This document shows positions 11,807 to 23,981 of a stretch of 64,000 bases of DNA, one piece after another; within the stretch, counting starts at the first letter, position 1; each line of letters starts with the position of its first letter. Below the pieces are notes generated by a model that was given only the letters and a program-made list of their open reading frames with translations, made no database searches and had not been told where the DNA came from. The stretch is from Lojkania enalia. Its lineage: Eukaryota; Ascomycota; Dothideomycetes; Pleosporales. The position numbers and the translations under genes are program-made. Where the stretch lies: assembly GCA_010094045.1 (NCBI GenBank), contig ML986636.1, forward strand, positions 124,001 through 188,000, given 5' to 3'.

Positions 11807-13341
11807 CCTCCCAAGTGCTCAACGCACAGTGGCAGTCCTCGAGGCCACGCCCTGCCTCGCAGCGATCGAGCCACCAGGATAATACGTGATCGCATCTTAG
11901 ATGCCTAGCCGAAGCCGTGGAATCCGAAGAAGATTCGTCTAGATGTGTTAGGGCGCGCCCACAGCGCGCCCCTTAAGGCAATAATGCAATGAATGGATGA
12001 GTGAGTGAATGACTGGCGAAGCAAATCGAGACATGGGCGTCTCGATCGCACACATCCGCAGTCAGTCATCAATCCACCCACCCTTAAAAAAAAATAATAA
12101 CGTCTATCGGATTAGCACCAGGAGGGTCTAGGGCGCAGCCCGGACCGGCTCAATCCTTCCCCCATGTGGTTTAATGTCGTTGTCTGTCGAATCATACTAC
12201 TGCATGCTACACCCTCACCATGCCCTGCTCGACCTGCAATCTCTCGGCCCATTCGCTCGCTGCTTCCATCTACTTTGCAGAAATGCATGCAGAGAACGCT
12301 ACACATTGCCAGCCCGGCCGAGCCCCAGAGCCCAGTCAGTGCCCTCCGCTCGGGTGGAGCACCGGGGAGTGTGGTTGGTCGCCTCACTTGCACAAGGCCT
12401 GGGTGGGCCGTTTTGGGCGCGCTGCTTTTTTGTGAGGGATGCCGGCAGGGATTCATGCAGACGTTAGATTTGTGTGTCACCGACTTTCCATGTGCCGTAG
12501 GTGGGAGCGAAATACAGACAGGAATGCTACACGTCAGGCCCGTTTCGGAGATTCAGGAGAGAGCAGATGATTGTGCAATTACCGCTGTTGTTACAAGGAA
12601 ATTAAGATTTGCATCATATTATCACGATGTAAGGATAGGGAATGGGGTTTCAGTCTTGTGTGGATGATACAACCAATTGATTGCATCCCGCCTAACATGT
12701 TTTGTTGTGTTCAGCTTGCGCTCCTTGCAAAGCCTTTATGCTCCCAAGGTCTGTAATCTCTACCGTACATTGTTGAGCCAACGCTCTGGTATCAAGATGA
12801 ATGAAATAGCGAAAGACCGTAAACGACAATGAGATCTTCCCATTCGGGTGACAGATCCCAAAGTCCCAATTAGAATAAACGCCCTGTGTAAATGCGTCGA
12901 AATTCCCACTTCTTCGAGTCCGTAAAATCCCAGTAGCTGCGCATGTGCAGCGAAAGAATTAAGAAACCAAGTATCGACAAACAGAAGTCGAATGAGTACA
13001 CCTCGCCATCTAGGCTTTTGACCTCCCAGTAGTTAAAAGGTACTAAGACACCGTCGCGGTCAAATAATTTTCTAAGCACCAAGGCTGAAATGGTCCTTCC
13101 TGGTAAATGTTTAAGGGTCCAACAGCCTTAGTAGGTTGCATGTCCATATCTAAATTTGGAACTCCGGTGGGAAAAAAAAAAAAAGGCCAATCCACACCAA
13201 CACCGTGCAAAGGAGAATACCGCTCAAAACCTCATGTCATCATGACTTTTCGAAATAGCAAACAGAAAATATCAACACATCGTAGAGAAACGTATCCAGA
13301 AAAGGAGTTTCCGTATAATGGAGGCCTGCGTATGGCTTATC

Positions 13342-14730
13342 CTAGTAAACATGGACCGGAGCAGTCAGTATGGGAGACTGGAAGGACACATGCTTGACCA
13401 GGTTAGCGGCCTGGATGAATGGATGGAACCACGTATTGGTTGGCGGAGAAACGTATGTAGGTTGCATGTTCCGAGCAGGCAACTTTTGTGCCGGCGGAGC
13501 AACTTGAGTGAAAGATGATGTAGAAGAAGCAGACGAGACTGATGAACTAGAAGAGAACACAGAATCGTTGTCCGAATTGGCGCTTCCAGATGAAATAGAG
13601 TGTTGAGGGTAGGGGAGCTCCAGGTGCGGGGGGGAATAGAGAGGAGCTGGGAGAGGAGCGACAGAAGGAATGGAGGCCGGCTGGTAGCATCCGTTGAAGG
13701 CGGCATCCCTGGCATATTCCACTGGAGTAAACGGTGGAGAGGGAAGAGGGGCAGGCGCTGCAGACTTTGTCGTGAAACGAGGGCAGCGAAGAATTAGATC
13801 CCGGAGCTCTGGGATGGTAGCCCGCTTGGCGGGGTTGAATTCAAAGACCCTCTTAAGGATGGAATCCAGCTCCGGAGAGATGGGCAGAATAGATCTCAGA
13901 AACTTTGGATCCTTCATGTAGGCGCGGAAAGTGCTGTCCTCGAACGAGGCTCGCTTCCATGGGTTGCGACCACAAGTTAGGTTTACTAGGATGACACCCA
14001 AACTCCATACGTCATTGGGCGCTGACGCATAGCATGAATATGGCTTAGGCGCCGCTGTTTGGCACTCTGCAATTATCATTAGTATAACTCGAGAATATTA
14101 TGGGAGCTGACTCAGGAGCCCGAGCTGCAAAGGAAAATTACCTGGTGACATATAGAAAGTGGACCCGCATCCAAAGTCGGAAGTAATCTGGTCGGACGTG
14201 GCCAGTCCAAAGTCGGCGAGCTTGCAGGTCATTCCCTGATCTGTTACCAAGATGTTCTCCGGCTTAAGGTCTCGGTGGTAGATTCCAATGGAATGGCAGT
14301 AGTCCACGGCATCCAATATTTGGAGGAAGGCTCTTTTGGCAAGAGCATCATTACCAACGTACTTCCCTTGTTCTGTGATATTTGAGAAGAGATCGCCTTC
14401 TGGGCAGTACTCAATGACAACATAAGTGCAGTCTGACGAGTCCAAGATCTTTACCAAAGAGACGACATTGGGATGTGCGCTGGCCTGGTGGTGCAGCTGG
14501 ATTTCTCGCTGCTGGAACCTTTGCTGGCGGGGCTCCAAGCCAAGCTTGTTGAGCGCCTTTACAGCATAGGGGGTATTGGTCTGAATGTCCACGGCAGTGT
14601 ATACTACACCATAGGCACCTACTCCTAGGATGCCGGTCAATTGCAGTCTCCCTGCGAGGATTTGGCCTAGTCGGTCTTCCGGCGCGCAGAATCCATTGTG
14701 GGTTGGTGATGCTGGCGGCGTCGGCAACAT
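13342..14730 (-). CDS. Serine/threonine protein kinase, Ran1/Sks1-Vhs1 type
   Basis: Protein kinase resembling the fission yeast Ran1(Pat1) and budding yeast Sks1/Vhs1 group, which control nutrient response and developmental switching. Exons 14730-14142 and 14066-13342; the 75-nt intron (GTAATT donor, TACTAATG branch, TGCAG acceptor) rejoins the activation segment at YMSP/ECQ. 437 aa. All catalytic landmarks are present: Gly loop GVGAYGVVY (36-44), VAIK-type Lys58 in YAVKAL, HRDLKPEN with Asp154, DFG 173-175, an APE-like SPE, and DVWSLGVILVNLTCGRNPW in subdomain IX. After the kinase domain comes a Pro/Ser-rich tail of about 150 residues with a long serine run, then TWFHPFIQAANLVKHV near the C-terminus. 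The start is the first ATG, shortly before the Gly loop, as is usual for this compact group. The gene sits alone, with more than 9 kb of gene-free DNA on its 5' side. Confidence 0.9.
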
Positions 14731-15010
14731 GCTGTAGTTGTAGAAGGTTTGGGAGTTGTCGTCCTCAAAAGGTCCACTGAAGGCCTCAAGGACTGATATT
14801 AAACTTGCTCTGGATGAATAAGGGGCCCTTTAACAAGAGGGATATCCAATTGGGTGGATCCTGTGGAGAGCCTCAAGGAAAAAGACAACAGCAACGTATT
14901 AAAGAGACAGAGACCAGGATATCATGGGACTAGTCCAGGTGGCGCAAGGCGAGGGCGTACGTGTGTTGAGGCGAAGTGTCGAGACAAGCTGACAAGAGGA
15001 AGTGAAGTGA

Positions 15011-15030
15011 GGCAAGGCAAGGCAAGGCAA
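15011..15030. repeat. (GGCAA)4 pentanucleotide repeat
   Basis: Four exact GGCAA units followed by a degenerate GACAA, about 280 bp upstream of the kinase start codon, probably in its promoter or 5' leader. Confidence 0.85.
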
Positions 15031-18000
15031 GACAAGGTAGTGAAGGAATGTGGGAAGAAGAGGGTAGTAGTAGATGAAGGTAGGAGGAGGAGGAAGAGGT
15101 TGGTCGAGACAGAGTGAGGTGCGAAAGTGTGAGGCGGGATATGATGTATGTTGTATGGGCACGGCTGGGCACGAGTGATAAAGATGGACGGTGTCGAGCG
15201 GCGGGGGCTGTAGTTATTGGCCGCCCGCAGCCCCAGTTTCTGTAAATATAGGGAAGGATGAGCCTAGCACTGGCGCTATGACGAAGACGGGAGAGCAGAC
15301 AGGCCACCCGCGGTCGAGCGCCGATGGGGTCAGTCACGGCGGGCGATGCATCGATGCGTCGATGGGAGTCGCTGGATGGGCGCGGGCTAACCGCTAAACC
15401 GCTAGCCGCTGGACCGCTAAAACCGCCTGGTTCCACCTCACGCAACCAACCCCGGGCACCACGGCACCAGCAGCTCCCAGGCCTAGGCTCCCTGGCATTG
15501 GCCCAGGAGGGAGGCGAAAGCGAGCGAGCGTGCGTGGTAGTGCGAGCGCGAGGGCGCTGGGCGACCGGGATGCGGTGCCCAGCGTTGGCGCAGGCGGCGA
15601 GGGTGCCGCAACAGGGCCTAGCGCGGGCTTGGGCTGGCTCCCACAAAGGCCGTCGCCGGTGGTGCAAGGAATCCGACAAAGCGGGCTGCCTTGATTCATG
15701 GCCGCGCCCATTATCCTGCCACCTACTGCAGTGCTGCTGCCCCTGCCTGCTGCTCCTACCGCCCAGCCCTCGCCATCCAGTCGCCAGCCAGTCGTCGGCC
15801 CTGCCCAGCTCCGCCGCCGACCGGGGGGTTTGGTGGGCTGTGGCCTGCGACGCAGCGAATCGCGCGGCCCCGTCAGCACGCCATGGGGAATGCCGCCCTG
15901 GCCGTGGTCGCGGTCGCATGCATCTCAGCAGTGACACACACACCACCCGGTCCCTCGCTGGCTGGCGTCGGCGTCGACGGCGGTGGTGGTGGTGTTGTTG
16001 GGGATGCTCGCGGTACAGCAGCCTCGAAGCACCTCCAGAACCGTCCATCTGCAGACGCATGCGCCTCCAGAGCGCGGGTCCGAGCGACCGCGCGATGTGG
16101 CTCCTGAGCAGGAATGAGTGGTGGGCCAGTGAGTGGGCTGCGTAAGGTAGTTTGCACGACACACCCACACATACACACGCACGCTGGGGACCAGTGGCCG
16201 CGGGCTGACGGCCTGCACTTCTTGCGCTCGCTCTCCGCCTGCAGACAACGCTCTACTGCTGCTTCTGCCTGTTGCTTGCTGTTGTCGGCAAGCAAAAATA
16301 TCGCTCGCAATGTTGCGCCAGGGTCGCCAGCCGGCCCCTGATTGGCCGCCCGCCACCGCCCGCTGGCCCTCGTGCGAGGCCCCTGATGGCTGCGCAAAGA
16401 AAAGACAGGCCGGGAGCTGCTGTCACCGGCCAATACCCAGCACTCGCCCCAAACAGAAGGCTGAAAGGCTGAGCGCGAGCCCGTTGCCGGCTAGCACCGC
16501 TTAGCCATCGGCTTTGTCAAAGACCAGCAAACCTTGGACGCAGACAAGCTTACGACTCCTCTCCTATGGGCCGTGCACCGCGCACGGCCGGCGTTCGATA
16601 GTCTTTCGGCTCCGGGCCCATGACGAAACCAGCCAGCCAGACGCAGATCTTGCAACGCCTGCGGCACACTTCTGACCATCATGCCGCCAGCAGGCCTTTC
16701 TGTTCCGCCTGCCTGCTCCTCTAACTACTACCCAGGAGCTCTCCCACAAGAGAGACAGACATACGAGCCCACATTGTGGCCTATCCGTAACCCGATCACT
16801 ACTAACAGCCGCGGTCACGTTTCGGTTTCGTGTTGGTGGAGTCACCTGCCGTCCGCCGGCTGGCGCTTTCAGACACCGTCTTTGTCACTCGCCGTGGCCC
16901 CGTCTAATTTTGCTGTCTTGCCGCTTGCCGCTTGCCCGCTTGCATACTGGGCGAGCTGTCTCGAACAATTCTGCGGCGGGAGGTGAGAGCGTTGGCGATG
17001 ACACATAGCTGCCCGCGCCAGATTGGGCGCTGCTCCACCAAGTACACCATCTAAGTACAGTGCTTGTGAGTGTGAATGTATGAGCGTGTATCAGGCGCTC
17101 TTGCACCATTCCTCGCCCCGTCCTAGCGGCTGCGCTGATTGGCCCCGGCCTATATATTGCCAATCTTGCCGCTAACGAGCAGGCGCTGACTAACGAGACG
17201 TGCTCCCTGGAAACGGCAACCCTGTCGCCGGGCCCCCAGTCAGCAGTCCTCGGGTCCTACCCTTTATTAGCTGGCTCCGCCAGTGGCACGCCACGCCTGG
17301 TCAGAATTTTCGAGACTTTCGGTTCTGGCAAATGACGTCGGAGATTATTTTCTGCATTGCTGCCAATCACCACTTCGGAGTCACGGCATGCCAGCTATTC
17401 TCCTTTCCCCTAGCCAGTCTGCCGCTGTCTTGTGACCCAAACAGTCACAATTTGAAGGCAACAGCCCACCGAACTCTTATTTTCAGCCATCGTAAAACGT
17501 GGCCAGTTATGCAAATCTCAAATGTGACGAACGCTCAGGGAACGGCCCACTCACATCACCAGATCACCCAACCACAGGCCCCAAGGAGTCATAATAATGG
17601 AGATTTTCTAATCCCACCTAGAACGAGGCAAGAGCGGCTGCCTTGTCTGAATTTTACCGGCACATCTCTCCTTTCATTTCGTATTCACGCCCGTTGGATG
17701 ATTAACAACCCGCTGAGCTCAAGTGGTCAGTCTAGACCAGGGTTGCGCCCAATGGTGGGCAAAATGAGCATCTCGCCTGAGAGAACCTGCATACCTGGTC
17801 TATTTTTTTCTGTCTCTTTTTGCTTTCCGGCGTCATCCGTGCAGAACAAACGGTGCCAGCCAAGATCCGCTTCCCGCTGGCTAAACTCTGTTGACCACAC
17901 TCCACGAGCGGGAGTCCGTGTGCATCGAAAAGGGACTGCTGATCATGGTCTATGCGAAATTATCAATGGAATATTCTATCACGAGCTCGCGTGCCATCAA

Positions 18001-19890
18001 TACTGTAGCCCAAGACCTCAAACAGGAATCGGAAGGAAAGAGGACATCCCAACGGCGTGGCTACGGGTTGTTGGTGCTATCGCTACAGTTGGCAATACAT
18101 TTTTGCGTGCGGACATCCCCTCGGAGAGGTGCAAATTATAGTACCCATGTGCCTCCTACTATTTTTTCCTTCTCAAAGTCCTTCCACGGACTTTGAACAT
18201 GTAGAAGCATGTCAGAAATCCGTCAAAATCGAGGATATGAGCCATGTCGGAAAACGGCAGATTGAATTTTTGGCTGCAGCTCGATGTTATCAAAGTGGTG
18301 TTGAGATTAGACTAGTCTTGCGTCCGATCCCAGGTGCTTGCGCTTCTCCAGGGCATTCGAGCCCTTTGGCAATAATAGCCACCTCTGCGCACGGCAATGT
18401 CGCAACAGAGAAGCCAGACTCACCGCCGCTCCGCGGCCTCAGGCCAAGGGGCCCCTAGTAACTCCTTGGGTTTAGCGCTCAGGTTTCGATAACAGATCTT
18501 ATCGATACAGGTCAAGCCATCGTCGCTCCTCCGTTCGCTTCTCGAACAATGCTCCGCCATAAGATTCGACCGACCTCTCAACCTGCTGCATGACTACAAA
18601 CCTTAACAGCGTCCAACTCATTTGGGTGCATAGGGATGCTTCCAATAAGCGCTTGACATCCCTCCGGTGATCACACCGGTGAACCACCGAATCCGCAACG
18701 TGGCTGGTGGATGTTGAACGAACGAGTGCAAGCGAGCCTTGAAGCTTCGCACGCCTTCAATAGGCTCACAACAAGCGTTGATCGACAGATTCTAGACGTG
18801 CAAACACCAAAGTTTTCCTGCAGTAATTGGCAGATGACGGCATACCAGCCTCTACCGTGTTACGTTGAGGGATTCTAATGGCGATGGTCTGCCTCGTTTG
18901 CCTTGCATCAACGTGTTAGGAGGGGTGGCGAAGTGCCGGCGAGTATCCCTCTAGCCACCAAATCCGTACCACTACGAGTACATACATTTTGATTAGCTTA
19001 ATGGAACATTGCGGTCCGGATTGGCTATCACACTGCTCCCACCAGCCTAGAGACTCCAGTTACAAGCATGCTATCAGACATCGTTGTTTCGCTTTCCACC
19101 GTTGTTGCTATTGAAGGATTGTGTCCCGGGACATTATATTTCGGATCCGCTATTATGCTTTGGATGCACTATCTCGCATGGATGAGGAAGCTGGTCGACG
19201 ACTGGGCATTCCATAATTAAATTCCCGCGGTGATCAGACAGATGGTGCATGGGGCTGTAAAGCCCTCCACTCGAACCCAGCCAAAACGCAAAAGACGCAC
19301 AGGATGGTCTCGGGCGGGTGCCGCTGAGGCTGCGTAAAGTGCTGACGGCCCGCGAAACGAAAGCTGGGAGAGGGTGGCAGTGAATAATATGGAGACATTT
19401 TTTTTGGGGTTAATGAGTGACGGATGATGCAACGACACTCTGTTTCATCTTCTCGTTTTCTGAGGTCAGATCTTTAATAATGGGGGGGGGGAATAGGCAA
19501 TTCGCTATCATATGTAGGTCGCTCAGTGGGACGAGCTGATGGACCCGCCTCGGACTGTACACAACTGGAGATCATAGACATTCATGGTCAGGGTGGCTTT
19601 CCAGCGGTAATGACAGTGTCATGATGCTCACTTGCACCAAAACGATCACCACCCAATAATTACCCGCCGAAGGGTCTACCACAGTAGCACTCTTCAGCCC
19701 TTGCAGCGAATCACCATGCGCTGATTGTCAAATGATGGATCGCAGATATACAATCGGGATTTATTAACACGGCATCGAAATATAGAGGGGTGTCGCAAAA
19801 CCCCTTGGCGGTTATAGTATGTGTTCGACAATGTTGATTGGCACAAGCCGATACGTTTGCGCCGCAGTTCAAGAACGAACACCCATCATC

Positions 19891-19891
<1 letters not shown>

Positions 19892-19927
<36 letters not shown>
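19892..19927. repeat. (ATC)12 microsatellite
   Basis: Twelve perfect ATC units. The long Ile, His, Ser or Met runs seen in conceptual translations here are artefacts of this repeat. Confidence 0.93.
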
Positions 19928-19928
<1 letters not shown>

Positions 19929-20872
19929 GTGATCAGCGTTCCCAGTCTCAACATTGCCCACAGATCTTCCAAGATGACGTTGGGCAGTCGGTCGGACTCA
20001 GTTTGACACGGTTGATGCCATTTATGTGCAATAACAATCTCGCGACGAGGTGGTTCTCTCGAGCCCGATCTACTCTACCGAAAGCTCTGGTCATGAACCA
20101 GCGGATCTACAGCCAGCCCGTACGGTTCCGTCCGAACGACTTTTTCCATGGTAGATTTTGGTTCCACAGGGCCCATACATACTTCCTACCTTGTAATAGT
20201 AAAGCGTTGGGAAGAATTGGTTGTTTTAGGGCTGTGATGTGTTGGAGCGTTGGATAAACTCCTCATACATGAGAGGGATGGCCGGCGAATATAGGACGTT
20301 GCTCGCATCAATTTGATCATGTTGGTGAATTCTATCTACATATCATCGCCCGGTGTCACAGCATCCAAATGCATCTCCAGATTTCCAAAAGGGTATGATT
20401 TGGCTATCAAAATATGCGCATGGTATCGTGTACGCCCCATACGCCGAACACGAAATGCCCTCCTATCTACTGTAAACGGCAGTATTGCCTTTTGTGCGTG
20501 ATTGCGCTTCGGAGGCCGGTTGTGTGGCCTTCGGGGTCTATCCAACAAGTAATGATATGACATCGGGGAATTTCTTAGATTGATTGATCCTATAGAATGG
20601 TATTGCAATATGTATGTCGTCTAGGCGCCAAGACACACATATCAAGAAAGACTGACATTAGGGACGAGTATGGCAAGCTGACAATTAACTTACTGCAAGG
20701 CCCAGATCCTAGCAACTAGACTATGATGATGTCCTTAGACCTACATACATATCTGTTCCCCTACATACGTACGTGTGGATGTACATTATCCATGTGTGGC
20801 GCGGCGTCTGCGAGCGGGCGTCGGTGAGCGAGAAAGTCCGTGTCAGCATTACGGTCTGTGAATCATTATGCG

Positions 20873-20902
20873 CTCTCTCTCTCTCTCTCTTGCGCGCGCG
20901 CG
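20873..20902. repeat. (CT)9 followed by (GC)n dinucleotide tract
   Basis: A pyrimidine CT run passes directly into alternating GC, a sequence type that can adopt Z-DNA. Located in the long gene-free region. Confidence 0.85.
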
Positions 20903-23900
20903 AATCACGAGCTTCGTATGTAAATGTTAGGCCTGTTTGTTCGGTTCGAGGTAGGTAAGCGAGCTGTTTTGGCTAGGAGGCTGCACTCGCGTAGTGTATG
21001 ATGCGAGCCAATCCATGGTGTACTGTATGTACATACACTATCTAAACTATGTAGCTAGATCCCTGTGTAGACTACACTCGAAACATGAAACATCAAAAGT
21101 GTGTGCGAGGCGGCGCAGCACATACCGACGTACTTGGGTCCATGCCAGCTGACGAGAATGTAGCAAAGAAACCGTGTTATTATTATTACGACGATGGCGG
21201 CAAGAGGTGTGATTGAGTGTACGGCGGTACGTATATTGGCACCTCCACCAACTCAATCAGCCAACCATACACCGTGTCGGAGTATGTTGGATACTGCTTA
21301 TCCAAAGCCGTGTTGTGCATGAATCCTCCAAAGGCGCCGCGGTCGCTCGAACGGCCGAGGACGTTTGGGGTCGGAAGATATTTGGCGAATCAGAGGTATC
21401 TTGATGGGGAGGGAATAGATACGTAGCATCTTAGGTGCTCGGTTGGGTTAGTGGTTTGGTGTTTGTTGGCTGACGCTGCCCTGCGTTGCCGCTCCAACTT
21501 GTTTCGAAATGGTAACCGTGTTACCTGCATGAAATGAAACGGAAATAGAAATAAAAAAGGCACTTTGCACGCACTTGTAGATTGACAAACGTGCTCATCT
21601 AGACTTGGGCTAATTCTGGTGCGTGGAAAATAAGTGCCGTTTGTTTGTCTGTGGAGCGGTGTCATGTGTTGGGGTTGATGCTATTTTGTCGACGGGTCGG
21701 TTTGCTTCCGCGCCATTATTACTGCGACGTGCGTCGGTTTGCGAGCAAAGCTATGCAGTAACATGTATGGATTTAGCGACGGCGTTTGGCGAATCCGTCG
21801 AGCGCCTCGGGTTCTCTTCTGCGGTATTGAGACGGCCGGAGATCGGTTCGGTGGTAGCGTTTGCTTGGTCGTGGAGGGTCAATGAGACAGTGAGGCTGTC
21901 TCTTGCGTCTCCAGTCTTTCGTGCGAAAGGTGCTGGTCGGTGCTTCGATCCTGTGGAGGATTAAGGCAGGTGGTCGGTTTACGGTCTCGAGAATAGTATC
22001 GGAGTAGCGTAAGTGAGGCTTCGTGCTGATACCTACCTTCCGTATTTCTCGACTGATAAATTGAGAAGAGATATGCTGCATTATTGTCGTCAAGGGGGCG
22101 ATGTCCGAACAGGCTGTTGCAGCCAACTAGCATCGTAACATCAACTTAGAAGTGTAACTTCCTTCCTTTAGGGTTTGGTGACTTCCGCTAGGCAGAGACC
22201 CTCCAACTATGCTGGAAAACCAAGAAGCATCCAATGTGATGCTTGTTGACTAGACTAACATTATACATGTACCGTGATAGCATGGGTATTTGTGTCATTT
22301 CGCTAAGGACTGTAGGTTTCTGTTTGAGCTGCTTAAATGTCCAGCATCAACTTATATAGCAGTTTACAACAAGCCCTACTAGAACCAAGCTTAGTCAAAA
22401 TATTCCCCATAAATCCAACATAGCGGGAAGTGCAGAGTACGAGCATTTTTCGCTTTCTTTCGATGTCTATACTCATCTGTAGAAGGGTCTAACAGACGAT
22501 CGCCGCGACACTGTGAACAGCAGTGAACTAGAAGATATATGGAAACTTCGCCTCATGCTCGCCGTCTAGCTTTCTCCGCAGACAATAATCCCAGTGCTGC
22601 ATGCGAACGGTAGAGGCACGTATGCGCCGTTGACTGACTCGCGACCTCGCAAGCCGACGTAGTCTCCCTCGATCCAACACCATCAGCTACCAAAACACTA
22701 ACATCATTCCAATCCATGAGGCCCCTGACTCACATACGAATTACCACTATCGTATCTCATAAACACGCCGCATAACTCATAAGTAAACCCAGCGACTAAT
22801 CTTCCCTATTTCGCAGGAGACAAACCGTCCTAGCTCAACTCCTCCGATAACCAATGTTTTGTGTCTGAGCTTGGATTCTGCAGAGCTCCTTTCGAGGTGT
22901 GAGGACTGGGATTTAGCGAGGAGCATGGGTGATGAAGGAATGGGTTCGCGTTGGCTGACTAGTCGTAGGAAGCGGAGGATTGGGTTGAGAATATGGTAGG
23001 ATGAGGTTAGTAAGATGGATGACGGAAGGAGATGATAGTACCGAGGTGGATGGGAGAGACAAACTTGTTAGAATTGGGGTTTGTTGTGATCTGTGGAGAG
23101 GGTTTAAAGTCATTGTATAATTTGGGTATTCTGTTTTCTGTTGTGGTGGTGGATTGGTGCCGGTGTCCTCCTATGATTGATGGCGTTGGGATGTTGTCGT
23201 GTTGAATGTGGGCGGGATGAGTGCTACTAGATATTTTAAGCATACTAAACATCAGAGGCCTCTCTATGACTTCGTGATTCCGGGGATATTTGCGGTTTAA
23301 CATTCTTTCGATTGGTGGAAATTTGCTTCACCGCGTAGATAAGACCGCAAATCGAGGAGTTCTGAGGCGATGAAAGGATAGGTTCTCCTTGGCAGTAGAA
23401 TCACACATTTCAATATAGTCACACTGGCGATTTCTGGGTATTATTCAAAGAAACATTTTATATTGTAGTTTGCCAAAAGCCTTTCCAACCCGTTTAGTCT
23501 GGTCTAGAAGAAAATATCAGCTTTCTTCCTATTTCTTCATCACTTAATCATATACTTTATATCTAATTTAAATTAAAAATATACTGACTTCCTAAGGGTT
23601 TAATGGTTTGAAGTTGTAATTGCTGAAGGCGCATTTCCGTGAAACGAGCTGCAATCATGTGATAGCTGACTAAGGTATGGAAATTTCAGTGGTCGGCAAT
23701 GTCATCACGCACTACACAGGTTCGAAGCTTGCTTATTGACAAACACCTGCCCATCACCACGCTTACAAGATAGGTGCGAATCCATAGCCTGTATAGCCGG
23801 ATTGCCGTAATCCCGGCTGCGAGGTCTTCTTCACATTGATCAATGGATCCACACGAACGTAGCGTTTACTCTCCTCGATTTCTTCAACCCGGAATCTCGC

Positions 23901-23981
23901 GTACGAGAGGAAGAATTGACATCACAATCACATGTTTTATCATTTCAGCTAACCTCTAAACTATACATTGCGGATAACGTA

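Larger units (their letters stand above)
6881..13341. other. Gene-free 6.5-kb spacer
   Basis: No open frame longer than about 170 codons and none with recognisable motifs. Composition is mixed, with short simple repeats: GGAT tandem near 7741-7760, an A16 run at 8845-8860, and GTAT at 11778-11806. I could not find tRNA box B sequences, 5S rRNA or transposon-like terminal repeats by eye. It lies 3' of both flanking genes (regulator + and kinase -), so it is a convergent spacer of unusual size; decayed elements too old to read are possible. Confidence 0.5.
14731..23981. promoter_or_regulatory. Gene-free 9.3-kb region upstream of the kinase
   Basis: Shared 5' region of the kinase (-) and, at its far end, the membrane protein (+). 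About 15.2-17.2 kb is clearly GC-rich and has long overlapping open frames on both strands made of Ser/Arg/Pro/Ala, the signature of base composition rather than coding. The rest is mixed in composition with several simple repeats. No recognisable gene, tRNA or transposon ends were found. It may hold long 5' leaders, upstream introns, non-coding RNAs or distal control sites; nothing in the sequence decides this. Confidence 0.45.

Noticed and set aside
12164..12667. 167-codon plus-strand frame with overlapping frames on both strands
   Set aside because: Three plus-strand frames and one minus-strand frame overlap here, none with family motifs.
15324..16145. 273-codon plus-strand open frame
   Set aside because: Same block, repetitive Ala/Arg/Trp composition and no recognisable motif.
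14930..16168. 412-codon minus-strand open frame in the GC-rich block
   Set aside because: Arg/Pro/Ser/His-rich with no domain, overlapped by a long frame on the other strand; GC content explains it.
17200..18141. 313-codon plus-strand open frame
   Set aside because: Begins with a non-ATG codon, no domain, no splice-linked partner; the translation looks random.
19262..19290. Minus-strand GGGTTCGAGTGG resembling a tRNA B box
   Set aside because: The final CC of the B box is absent and no A box or acceptor stem can be paired around it.
19892..19927. Tandem ATC block considered as a CRISPR-like or coding repeat
   Set aside because: Simple perfect trinucleotide repeat without spacers; homopolymer-like translations are an artefact.
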